A DNA stretch of 5,380 nt from an uncultured Bacteroidota bacterium. GTDB lineage: Bacteria; Bacteroidota; Bacteroidia; UKL13-3. The translations under genes and the position numbers were made by a program. The notes beneath the pieces are model-generated. The model made no database searches and was not told the origin of the DNA. It saw only the letters and a list, made by a program, of their open reading frames with translations. Below, one piece after another: positions 1 through 5,380 of this stretch. The stretch is from contig CAIUEQ010000090.1 in assembly GCA_903898215.1 (NCBI GenBank), forward strand, positions 1-5,380, written 5' to 3'. Within the stretch, counting starts at the first letter, position 1. Every line of letters begins with the position of its first letter.

Positions 1-1924
1 AACTCTTAAGATTTTTTGTCACCGCATCAGCAATTTGTTGTTGTGATCTTTTTCTGTTTTCAGGTGAGGTTAACATGATTCGAACGAAGCCTGTATTTAC
101 AGCTCCACTTCCAGTAAATCCCGGAGCAGTAACAGTTAAACAAATTCTTTTTTCAGGAACAGAATCAATCACCATTTTTGAAACTTGATTGATATAGTTA
201 TCCATGAACTCGAAGGAAGCACCTTCGGGAGCAGTAGCTTGTATGCGCATCACACTTCTATCATCCAGTGGAGAAAGTTCTGTTTGTAAACTGTTTCCGA
301 TTAAAAATATCAATCCGAACGAAACAAAAAGTACAACTAATGCAAGCCACCTTTTTTGCATAAAAGCTTCTAACGAATTTCTATATGCATTGTTAAGTGC
401 AACAAAGAATGGTTCTGTTTTATCATAAAATTTACTGTGCCCTTTTTTCTTACGAGTAAGTTTTACGTTTAACATTGGTGTAAGTGTAAGTGATACAAAT
501 GCTGAAATGATTACAGCTCCCGCAACCACTACTCCAAATTCTCTAAATAAACGTCCTACAAATCCTTGTAAAAATATGATGGGCAAAAATACCACAGCAA
601 GTGTGAGTGAAGTAGATATTACAGCAAAGAAAATTTCATTTGAACCTTTGATTGCTGCTTCTTTTGGCGACATCCCTTCTTCAATTTTTTTGAAGATGTT
701 TTCTGTAACAACAATTCCATCATCGACCACCAAACCTGTTGCCAAAACAATTGCAAGCAACGTTAAAATATTGATAGAAAATCCTGCGAGGTACATGATA
801 AAAAATGCACCAATTAATGAAACCGGAATATCAATTAATGGTCGAAATGCAATGAGCCAATCGCGAAAGAAAAGAAAAATAATTAGCACTACTAATAAGA
901 AGGCGATGAGCAATGTTTCTTCTACTTCAGTAATTGAAGTTTTGATAAAACGTGTATTATCCAACGCAATATTTAAATGAATATCTTTTGGAACTTCTTT
1001 TTCTATTTGTGCAAATCGTTTATAAAATTCGTCAGCAATTTCTATATAGTTTGCTCCCGGCTGAGGCACTACTCCCAAGCCAATCATAGGCAAACCTGAT
1101 TCTTTTAAAATCGTCTCTTCATTTTCGGCACCGAGTACTGCATAACCAATATCTCTTAATTTAATTGTTTGGTTATTATCTGACTTAAGAATCAAATTAT
1201 TAAATTCCTCTTCAGTGGTAAAACGCCCTACAGTTTTTACGGTAAGCTCTGTATTATTTCCTTCAATTTTTCCTGCTGGCAAATCAATATTTTCTTTGTT
1301 AAGCGCAGCTTGAATATCGAGTGCAGTAATACCAAACGAGCTCATCTTTATTGGGTCGAGCCATAAACGCATGGCATATTTTTTTTGTCCCCAAATCTGA
1401 ATGGTACTTACACCCGGAATTGTTTGTAATTTTTGAAGAATAACATTTTCGGCAAAATCATCTATTTGCAATTGGTTCTTAACATCACTTTGAATAGTCA
1501 TTGAAATGATGGCATCAGAATTTGCATCGGCTTTTGTAACAACTGGAGGAGCATCAATATCCAATGGCAATTGTTTTACCGCTTGTGAAACTTTATCACG
1601 CACATCATTTGCTGCTTCTTCCAGGTTTGCATCTAAATTAAATTCTACGGTTACAACGCTCGAACCAATATTACTTGAAGAAGAAATTGTTCGGATACCG
1701 GCAATTCCATTAATAGATTGTTCAAGAGGTTCTGTAATTTGTGATTCGATGATATCGGCATTTGCTCCTGCATAACTCGTTTTTACGGTAATGATTGGAG
1801 GGTCGATCGAAGGATATTCTCTAACGCCTAAATATTTATATCCGATAGCGCCAAACAAAACGATGGCTATCGACATTACCGTTGCCAATACCGGCCGATT
1901 TATACTTGTGGTTGATAAACTCAT
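1..1924 (-). CDS. RND-family multidrug efflux pump, AcrB/HAE1 type (partial, C-terminus missing)
   Basis: This is the inner-membrane proton/drug antiporter of a tripartite efflux complex. The frame is open from the ATG at 1924-1922 to base 1 without a stop, giving 641 residues of a family that is usually about 1,040. The N-terminus (SINRPVLATVM, first membrane helix about residues 11-29) and the YPSIDPP segment are typical of AcrB-like pumps. A porter domain follows, then helices 2-6 at about residues 337-500. Helix 4 carries the adjacent aspartates D401-D402 in GLVVDDGIVVTEN, equivalent to the proton-relay pair D407/D408 of E. coli AcrB. Helix 7 lies at about 525-545, and the second porter half begins before the edge. 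The helix-10 lysine lies outside the window, so full catalytic competence cannot be confirmed. It lies 94 bp after the adaptor gene, and no good Shine-Dalgarno is visible. The DD pair and porter layout favour drug efflux (HAE1) over metal efflux; the substrate is unknown. Confidence 0.95.
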   Translation of the reverse strand, partial: MSLSTTSINRPVLATVMSIAIVLFGAIGYKYLGVREYPSIDPPIITVKTSYAGANADIIESQITEPLEQSINGIAGIRTISSSSNIGSSVVTVEFNLDANLEEAANDVRDKVSQAVKQLPLDIDAPPVVTKADANSDAIISMTIQSDVKNQLQIDDFAENVILQKLQTIPGVSTIQIWGQKKYAMRLWLDPIKMSSFGITALDIQAALNKENIDLPAGKIEGNNTELTVKTVGRFTTEEEFNNLILKSDNNQTIKLRDIGYAVLGAENEETILKESGLPMIGLGVVPQPGANYIEIADEFYKRFAQIEKEVPKDIHLNIALDNTRFIKTSITEVEETLLIAFLLVVLIIFLFFRDWLIAFRPLIDIPVSLIGAFFIMYLAGFSINILTLLAIVLATGLVVDDGIVVTENIFKKIEEGMSPKEAAIKGSNEIFFAVISTSLTLAVVFLPIIFLQGFVGRLFREFGVVVAGAVIISAFVSLTLTPMLNVKLTRKKKGHSKFYDKTEPFFVALNNAYRNSLEAFMQKRWLALVVLFVSFGLIFLIGNSLQTELSPLDDRSVMRIQATAPEGASFEFMDNYINQVSKMVIDSVPEKRICLTVTAPGFTGSGAVNTGFVRIMLTSPENRKRSQQQIADAVTKNLKS

Positions 1925-1929
1925 TTTCT

Positions 1930-1964
1930 TTAGGGTATAGGGGTTAGTGATTAGGGTTTAGTAA
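1930..1964. repeat. Five tandem imperfect 7-bp repeats in the RND pump leader
   Basis: Read on the plus strand, five units sit in exact 7-base register: TTAGGGT, ATAGGGG, TTAGTGA, TTAGGGT, TTAGTAA. On the coding (minus) strand they read as ACCCTAA-like units and end only 5 bases before the pump ATG, so they occupy the place where a ribosome-binding site would be. Repeats 1 and 4 are identical. Similar short CCCTAA-type tracts are, from memory, seen in intergenic DNA of some Bacteroidota; their function is not known to me. Confidence 0.75.
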
Positions 1965-2002
1965 TTCATTTCTAAATAAAAAATTATCACATTAACTCAT
2001 CA

Positions 2003-2018
2003 TCAAATTATCAAATCA
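2003..2018. repeat. Two tandem 8-bp near-repeats just after the adaptor stop
   Basis: TCAAATTA is followed directly by TCAAATCA, and similar ATCA-rich sequence extends to about 1985. The block abuts the adaptor stop codon. It is low-complexity AT-rich spacer with no stable hairpin and no T-tract, so it does not look like a terminator. That supports read-through from the adaptor gene into the pump gene. Confidence 0.5.
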
Positions 2019-3083
2019 TTATTTTACAACCTTAACCTTCGCACCCGGTTTCATTTGTATCACACCATTTACAACAATACTATCACCTTCAATTATTCCT
2101 TTTGTAACTTCAACATTGATATCAGTGCGAGCTCCTATTTCAATTTTTTGTTCAATTACTGAATCGCCTTTTACGATATAAATTTTTTGTCCTTTTAAGA
2201 TTGGAACAATTGATTGTGTTGGTATCATTAAGGCATCGGGATTGTTTTGCAGAGTTACTTTCACTTTTGCAAACGATCCCGGCAATAAGTTTTTATTGCT
2301 GTTATCGCAAATTGAACGCACTAAAATATTTCTGCTTATCGGATCGATTTTGGGTTCAATCGCATAAATTTTTGCTTTAAATAGTTCTCTTCTGCCTTCA
2401 ATCGCAAACTCAATATCATTTCCTTTTTTTATCATCGAAATATATTTTTCGGGAACAGAGAATTCAACTTTTATTCGTCTCATGTCCTGAAGCCTTGATA
2501 TGATATTTGCATTGGTGAGATAACCGCCTTCACTGATATTTCGCAACCCTATTTGTCCGTCAAAGGGCGCAACCACTTCAGTTCTTCTGATCATTTCTTT
2601 TATTAAATTAATATCTGCAATGGCACCACTTAAATCAGTTGACGACATATCATAAGTTTCCTGACTAATTCCTCCTTTTGCCAACAATTGTTTATTGCGA
2701 GATTGTGTTTGCTCTTTTAATTTTTTTGCATCAATTGCTTTTGTTAATTGTGCCTGAAGATCTGCATCATTAATCTTTAACAACAGTTGACCTTTTTTTA
2801 CATTTTCACCTTCCTGAAAATTTATTTTTACAACTCTTCCCTGAGTTTCACTTCTGAGTTCAACTTCTTCATCTGCTAATAAATTTCCAACGGCCTGAAT
2901 GGTATTTACTAAATCCTGTTTCTTCACCACATACACGCTTACGTTAAAGCGAGTTTGTTTCATTCCTTGCTTTCCACCGGATTGCATTTTCTCGGCATCC
3001 TTATTACACATGAGTTTAGGAATGGCAAGTAGAGCTAATATCACTATGAAAATTGCTGTTCGTATAATATTTTTTTTGTTCAT
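2019..3083 (-). CDS. RND efflux periplasmic adaptor subunit (membrane fusion protein)
   Basis: This is the periplasmic adaptor that links an RND pump to an outer-membrane channel. It has 354 residues, a normal length. Residues about 6-22 are a hydrophobic N-terminal anchor or signal segment. The first half of the lipoyl-like barrel-sandwich domain follows at about 74-108 (GRVVKINFQEGENVKKGQLL). A short coiled-coil hairpin covers about 109-163, and the second lipoyl half starts at VVAPFDGQIGLR. The beta-barrel domain (IKVEFSVPEKYI through LPGSFAKVKV) and a membrane-proximal domain ending in GAKVKVVK complete the fold. The ATG lies one base after the regulator's TAA (TAA-C-ATG), so translation is probably coupled to it. 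The RND pump gene follows 94 bp downstream. Cys26 does not sit in a good lipobox (KLMC), so I favour a membrane-anchored rather than lipidated protein. The transported substrate cannot be read from this sequence. Confidence 0.95.
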   Translation of the reverse strand: MNKKNIIRTAIFIVILALLAIPKLMCNKDAEKMQSGGKQGMKQTRFNVSVYVVKKQDLVNTIQAVGNLLADEEVELRSETQGRVVKINFQEGENVKKGQLLLKINDADLQAQLTKAIDAKKLKEQTQSRNKQLLAKGGISQETYDMSSTDLSGAIADINLIKEMIRRTEVVAPFDGQIGLRNISEGGYLTNANIISRLQDMRRIKVEFSVPEKYISMIKKGNDIEFAIEGRRELFKAKIYAIEPKIDPISRNILVRSICDNSNKNLLPGSFAKVKVTLQNNPDALMIPTQSIVPILKGQKIYIVKGDSVIEQKIEIGARTDINVEVTKGIIEGDSIVVNGVIQMKPGAKVKVVK

Positions 3084-3084
3084 G

Positions 3085-3585
3085 TTATTTTTTTGCTTTT
3101 ACAAATTTCAAGGAATATTTTTCAGTTGGCAGCAGCGATACATTTGCATCAATTTTTTCGAGCATACTAAAAAAAAGTTGTTGTTCAGTTTTAGTAAACC
3201 CTTTAAAGGCTGTTTTGTTTAATTCGTTAAAACCGACACTAATTTTTTCAATGTATTTATCAGCTTTTTTTGTGATCACAATTCTATGTTCACGTCTGTC
3301 GTCAGGGCTTTTTTCACGTTTTACCAAACCCTTTTCCGATAAATAATCTATCACATGAACGATCCTGGTTTTGTCCATATTTATTAAATTGGCAAGTGTT
3401 TGTTGGGTGATGTGTTTATGCTTGCTGATGAAATTCAGAATGAAATAATTTCTTTCAAGATCGATTTTTTCGAAATGTTTTGAAACAGCACCATAGTATT
3501 TTTTACTTAATTCATTAAAGCGGTAAGCCAAAGGTGTATCGCTTAATGTCAGTGGATTAATTAATGTATCTTTCTTTACTGTCAT
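3085..3585 (-). CDS. MarR-family transcriptional regulator
   Basis: This is a winged-helix DNA-binding protein, probably a dimeric repressor released by a small ligand. From the ATG at 3585-3583 it has 166 residues, a normal MarR length. The helix-turn-helix lies at about residues 60-82 (TQQTLANLINMDKTRIVHVI). The wing follows, with the family signature SPDDRREHRIVIT at about 93-105. Amphipathic N- and C-terminal helices form the dimer interface in this family. There is no cysteine, so it is unlikely to be a thiol redox sensor of the OhrR kind. A TTG three codons upstream (3594) is an alternative start, but the ATG is preferred because TTG starts are rarer; neither has a clear Shine-Dalgarno. 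It is the first gene of the efflux cassette and ends one base before the adaptor ATG. The inverted repeat 11 bases upstream suggests autoregulation and control of the pump genes. Repressor rather than activator is an inference from family habit. Confidence 0.93.
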   Translation of the reverse strand: MTVKKDTLINPLTLSDTPLAYRFNELSKKYYGAVSKHFEKIDLERNYFILNFISKHKHITQQTLANLINMDKTRIVHVIDYLSEKGLVKREKSPDDRREHRIVITKKADKYIEKISVGFNELNKTAFKGFTKTEQQLFFSMLEKIDANVSLLPTEKYSLKFVKAKK

Positions 3586-3596
3586 ATGCTGCAATG

Positions 3597-3634
3597 ATAG
3601 TTGATTTTAACAATAGTTGATGCTAGCAACTATT
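3597..3634. promoter_or_regulatory. Putative MarR operator: 8-bp inverted repeat plus a third half-site
   Basis: AATAGTTG (3612-3619) and its exact complement CAACTATT (3627-3634) flank a 7-bp spacer, giving a 23-bp dyad of the size MarR dimers usually bind. A further direct copy of the half-site, ATAGTTGAT, lies at 3597-3605 and repeats 3613-3621 exactly, 16 bp apart. The array sits 11-49 bases upstream of the regulator ATG, between it and the b5-like gene. Binding there would block transcription of the regulator, adaptor and pump genes. I could not identify a convincing Bacteroidota -33/-7 promoter around it. Confidence 0.7.
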
Positions 3635-3663
3635 ATTTTCAGAAAGAAAAATTTAACTCAACG

Positions 3664-3918
3664 TTATTTCAGGATACCAACAGGGTCAAATTTATCAAAT
3701 ACATTTTTTGTGTGAGGGGCATCTTTTAATTCATCGGTTAAGTCTTGTCCGGCCCAATGTTCATAATGTTTTCCGTTTCGCCATAATCGGCTTTTTGTAA
3801 CATCATAAATAATTCCTTTATAGGCAATCCATACTTCAGGTTTATCCTGACCGTTGCGTAAAGCAAGTTCATTTTTTGTATATGTAGGAAGATTTTCAGT
3901 TGATGAAATTGGATGCAT
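3664..3918 (-). CDS. Small cytochrome b5-like haem/steroid-binding domain protein
   Basis: This is an 84-residue single-domain protein without a signal peptide or membrane segment, so probably cytoplasmic. The order YTKNELALRNGQ (13-24), VWIAYKGIIYDVTKSRLW (29-46), GKHYEHWAGQDLT (49-61), then APHTKNVFDKFDPVGIL (67-83), matches the cytochrome b5-like fold. IAYKGIIYDVT is the typical strand pair. H54 in HWAG occupies the place of the HPGG histidine of classical b5. H69 is the best candidate for the second axial ligand; H51 is an alternative. The 15-residue H54-H69 spacing is shorter than in eukaryotic b5, as I recall for compact prokaryotic members (COG4892-like). The start ATG follows an AT-rich leader with no Shine-Dalgarno. 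It is codirectional with the regulator but separated by 78 bp containing the operator, so it may be a separate unit. Its redox partner or ligand is unknown. Confidence 0.85.
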   Translation of the reverse strand: MHPISSTENLPTYTKNELALRNGQDKPEVWIAYKGIIYDVTKSRLWRNGKHYEHWAGQDLTDELKDAPHTKNVFDKFDPVGILK

Positions 3919-3936
3919 TTTTAATTTTATTCTATT

Positions 3937-3961
3937 TCAAAGAAAATCAAAATAAATCAAA
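3937..3961. repeat. Three TCAAA boxes at exact 10-bp spacing upstream of the b5-like gene
   Basis: TCAAA begins at 3937, 3947 and 3957, one helical turn apart, about 20-45 bp upstream of the b5-like start. On the coding strand this reads as phased TTTGA boxes. TTTG is part of Bacteroidota promoter elements, but no pair here has the usual spacing, so I do not call a promoter. AT-rich chance similarity is possible. Confidence 0.45.
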
Positions 3962-3974
3962 GACGAATTTTTTT

Positions 3975-4059
3975 AAACATCAAACCTGGCTGCTTCACAA
4001 ACCAATGATCAACAGGTTGGCAATCAAACATCAAACTGTTAAATGGCAATTCTGTTAAA
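3975..4059. repeat. Short direct repeats in the divergent b5-like/mdh spacer
   Basis: The 222-bp spacer (3919-4140) between the divergent genes has no open frame of note. It holds an 11-bp direct repeat, AAACATCAAAC, at 3975-3985 and 4026-4036. It also holds the pair GGCAAT plus CTGTTAAA twice: 4019-4024 with 4036-4043, then 4045-4050 with 4052-4059. Small inverted pairs overlap them (AACCTG at 3983 with CAGGTT at 4013; AACAG at 4011 with CTGTT at 4036). The position suggests a regulatory region for mdh or the b5-like gene, but no known regulator motif is recognised. Confidence 0.55.
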
Positions 4060-4091
4060 AATCATTTTTTGTTCCTGTATAAACATTCTAC

Positions 4092-4119
4092 TTTGCAGCT
4101 CATTAATTTTATAATTTTA
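4092..4119 (+). promoter_or_regulatory. Candidate mdh promoter
   Basis: TTTG at 4092-4095 and TAATTTTA at 4112-4119 resemble the Bacteroidota -33 (TTTG) and -7 (TAnnTTTG) elements, with the last base of the -7 box mismatched. The 16-bp gap is slightly shorter than the usual range as I recall it. The same stretch contains a perfect TATAAT (4110-4115), which in this AT-rich DNA may be chance. It lies 21-49 bases upstream of the mdh ATG. Confidence 0.35.
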
Positions 4120-4140
4120 ACTTCTAATCAATAAATAATC

Positions 4141-5079
4141 ATGACAAAAGTATCTGTTATTGGGGCCGGAGCCGTAGGTGCAACTTGCGCTGATGTAATT
4201 TCATATCGTCAACTTACTGACGAATTAGTATTGCTTGATATTAAAGAAGGTTTTGCTGAAGGCAAAGCGCTCGATATTTATCAAACATCTTCATTGCTTG
4301 ATTTTAAAACACAAATTACCGGCACAACTGGTGATTATTCAAAAACTGCAAATTCGGATGTGGTTGTTATTACTTCAGGATTGCCCCGTAAACCAGGTAT
4401 GACGCGTGAAGAATTGATAGGCACCAATGCTAACATCGTAAAAAATGTTACCGAAAATGTATTGAAACATTCTCCAAATGCCATCATCATTGTGATTTCA
4501 AATCCAATGGATACCATGACTTATCTTACTTTAAAATCATCAGGTTTAGATAAACATAAAATTATTGGAATGGGTGGAATTCTAGATAGCGCTCGTTTTA
4601 AAGGATATTTAGGATTGGCATTAAACTCTCGCACTGCCGATATTCAAGGAACTGTAATTGGCGGACATGGTGATACCACAATGATTCCTTTAACACGTTT
4701 GGCAACTTTAAATGGTGTGCCGATTTCACAATTTTTGAGTGATGACCAAATCAAACAAGTTTCGGCTGATACGATGGTTGGTGGTGCTACATTAACAAAA
4801 CTTTTAGGAACTTCTGCATGGTATGCACCGGGTGCTGCAGGTGCTCTTTTAGTTGAAAGCATTGTACGCGATCAAAAAAGAATTATGCCTTGCTGTGTTT
4901 CATTGGATGGCGAATACGGACAAAAAGATATTTGTATGGGCGTGCCTGTTGTGATTGGAAAAAATGGTTGGGAAAAGATCGTTGATTTTAAATTGAACAA
5001 CGAAGAACAAGAATTATTTAACAAGAGTGCTGATGCAGTTCGTAATATGAATGATGTTTTGGCAACTTTGAATTTATAA
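4141..5079 (+). CDS. mdh: Malate dehydrogenase (NAD-dependent, LDH-like type)
   Basis: This enzyme catalyses reversible oxidation of malate to oxaloacetate in the TCA cycle, in the cytoplasm. It has 312 residues, full length for the LDH-like MDH family. The Rossmann glycine motif GAGAVG is at residues 8-13, and D33 at the end of the second strand indicates NAD rather than NADP. The mobile loop LPRKPGMTR supplies R83 and R89; an arginine at position 83, where lactate dehydrogenases have glutamine, indicates oxaloacetate/malate specificity. D149 and R152 (ILDSARF) and the catalytic H176 (GGHGDT) complete the active site. The ATG at 4141 starts directly with the Rossmann strand MTKVSVIG, so no upstream start is needed. 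No Shine-Dalgarno is visible. The gene stands alone: the b5-like gene is divergent, and a strong terminator lies 30 bases after the stop. No key residue is missing. Confidence 0.97.
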   Translation: MTKVSVIGAGAVGATCADVISYRQLTDELVLLDIKEGFAEGKALDIYQTSSLLDFKTQITGTTGDYSKTANSDVVVITSGLPRKPGMTREELIGTNANIVKNVTENVLKHSPNAIIIVISNPMDTMTYLTLKSSGLDKHKIIGMGGILDSARFKGYLGLALNSRTADIQGTVIGGHGDTTMIPLTRLATLNGVPISQFLSDDQIKQVSADTMVGGATLTKLLGTSAWYAPGAAGALLVESIVRDQKRIMPCCVSLDGEYGQKDICMGVPVVIGKNGWEKIVDFKLNNEEQELFNKSADAVRNMNDVLATLNL

Positions 5080-5108
5080 TTCACAAATATTTTTTTTAAT
5101 ATTATTGT

Positions 5109-5139
5109 AGAGACGTTTCAACGAAACGTCTCTTTTTTT
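5109..5139 (+). terminator. Rho-independent terminator of mdh
   Basis: A perfect 11-bp stem (AGAGACGTTTC at 5109-5119 and GAAACGTCTCT at 5123-5133) with a 3-base loop is followed by an unbroken run of seven T (5133-5139). It begins 30 bases after the mdh stop. There is no T-tract on the opposite strand, so it acts on plus-strand transcripts. The AGAGACG...CGTCTCT palindrome resembles a dispersed palindromic repeat I recall from Bacteroidota and cyanobacterial genomes, so it may be a repeat element recruited as a terminator. Confidence 0.88.
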
Positions 5140-5143
5140 GTCG

Positions 5144-5162
5144 TGTCGAGCTTGTCGAGACA
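5144..5162. repeat. TGTCGAG direct repeat with weak dyad
   Basis: TGTCGAG occurs at 5144-5150 and 5153-5159, within a segment whose ends (TGTC and GACA) are complementary. It lies 4 bases after the terminator T-run. The CGACAAGCTCGAC-like core resembles dispersed intergenic repeats seen in many bacteria, from memory. Confidence 0.5.
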
Positions 5163-5204
5163 ATGTTTATTTGAAGTTATATGTTAGTTTGAATCTGTCT
5201 CGCA

Positions 5205-5264
5205 TTTCGCTTCTCGTCCGATAGCTATCGGACTTGGCTCGAAGTGACAAGTTCAACGTGACAA
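5205..5264. repeat. Composite palindromic intergenic repeat
   Basis: The centre is a perfect 18-bp palindrome at 5216-5233 (GTCCGATAG then CTATCGGAC). It is flanked by TTTCGCTTCTC on the left and GGCTCGAAGTGACAA on the right, which read like split arms of a REP-type element of the TGTCACTTCGAGC kind. A GTGACAA direct repeat follows (5244-5250 and 5258-5264). This stretch is visibly richer in G and C than the surrounding spacer. The remainder of the 5080-5312 spacer is plain AT-rich DNA in which I see no gene. Confidence 0.6.
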
Positions 5265-5312
5265 CCCAAACAGACAATAAATTATATTGCATAAAATTTT
5301 AAGTTTACTGAA

Positions 5313-5380
5313 ATGCCTTCACATAAAATCAAACTCATCATCGCAGAAATTGAAAAGAAAAATTACCATCTTTTTGTTCA
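5313..5380 (+). CDS. Start of an unidentified gene, possibly a retropepsin-like protease (partial)
   Basis: An open frame begins at ATG 5313-5315, the first in-frame ATG after a TAA at 5292-5294, and runs to the window end. It shows 22 residues: MPSHKIKLIIAEIEKKNYHL, then FV. The alternation K-I-x-L-x-I ... E-x-x-x-Y-H-L-x-V resembles, from memory, the N-terminus of small retropepsin-like aspartic proteases of Bacteroidota. The catalytic DTGA motif would come later and is not in the window. The family call is therefore a weak inference; that a gene begins here is somewhat better supported by its position after the mdh terminator. Confidence 0.45.
   Translation, partial: MPSHKIKLIIAEIEKKNYHLFV

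Noticed and set aside
204..980. Plus-strand open frames at 204-428 and 507-980
   Set aside because: They lie antisense inside the continuous RND pump frame, whose protein matches a known family throughout; the antisense translations are low-complexity Ser/Thr/Asn-rich and resemble nothing.
1506..1775. Plus-strand open frame antisense to the pump N-terminal region
   Set aside because: Shadow of the pump's porter-domain coding sequence; no recognisable domain.
1930..1964. Telomere-like (TTTAGGG) sequence
   Set aside because: The heptamer is a rotation of the plant-type telomere unit, but it is imperfect, only five units long, internal and upstream of a bacterial gene; resemblance is coincidental.
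1925..2018. Terminator between adaptor and pump
   Set aside because: No GC-rich stem followed by a T-run on the minus strand; the spacer is low-complexity AT-rich repeats.
3004..3015. Lipoprotein signal in the adaptor (Cys26)
   Set aside because: The residues before the cysteine are K-L-M, lacking the small residue at -1 and the leucine at -3 of a typical lipobox.
2899..3222. Plus-strand frame of 107 residues spanning the regulator/adaptor junction
   Set aside because: Antisense to two well-supported genes; its Phe/Cys-rich hydrophobic look comes from complementing Lys/Glu-rich codons.
3586..3594. TTG start three codons upstream of the MarR ATG
   Set aside because: It adds only three residues, has no better ribosome-binding site, and would bring the start close to the operator half-site; the ATG is simpler.
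4335..5084. Minus-strand frames at 4335-4517, 4644-4862 and 4872-5084
   Set aside because: All antisense within mdh, which is complete with its active-site residues; no independent coding evidence.
5109..5264. CRISPR array or attachment site
   Set aside because: The palindromes differ from each other and there are no regularly spaced identical repeats, no cas genes, no integrase and no tRNA gene nearby.

Overview
The window is an AT-rich bacterial chromosome segment, most likely from the phylum Bacteroidota. The evidence is indirect but consistent: low GC, start codons without clear Shine-Dalgarno sequences, and an mdh product and RND proteins that read like Bacteroidota homologues. The intergenic spacers also carry short palindromic repeats of a kind common in that phylum. 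I cannot place it to genus from sequence alone.

Layout. Positions 1-3585 hold a minus-strand drug-efflux cassette, transcribed right to left: a MarR-family regulator (3085-3585), a periplasmic adaptor (membrane fusion protein, 2019-3083), and an AcrB-type RND inner-membrane pump (1924 down to base 1, cut by the window edge after 641 residues). The regulator and adaptor are one base apart. The adaptor and pump are separated by 94 bp that contain an unusual run of five 7-bp repeats. Just upstream of the regulator, at 3597-3634, is a perfect 8-bp inverted repeat plus a third half-site, which is a strong candidate for the regulator's own operator. No outer-membrane (TolC-like) channel gene is in the window; it may lie beyond base 1 or elsewhere.

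Upstream on the same strand is a small cytochrome b5-like haem-binding protein (3664-3918). Divergent from it is a complete malate dehydrogenase gene (4141-5079, plus strand), with a 222-bp spacer rich in short direct repeats between the two. mdh ends in a textbook rho-independent terminator (5109-5139). A 233-bp spacer with several palindromic or repeated modules follows. At 5313 a further plus-strand gene probably begins and runs off the window; its first 22 residues weakly resemble small retropepsin-like proteases of Bacteroidota.

How the genes fit together. The regulator, adaptor and pump form a coherent self-regulated efflux unit: a ligand-released repressor would control its own gene and the pump. 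Malate dehydrogenase is a central-carbon housekeeping gene with no evident functional tie to the pump. I see no clear novel defence, mobile or biosynthetic system. The most notable points are the operator architecture, the 7-bp repeats in the pump leader, the small b5 protein with a non-canonical haem pocket, and the composite repeats after mdh.
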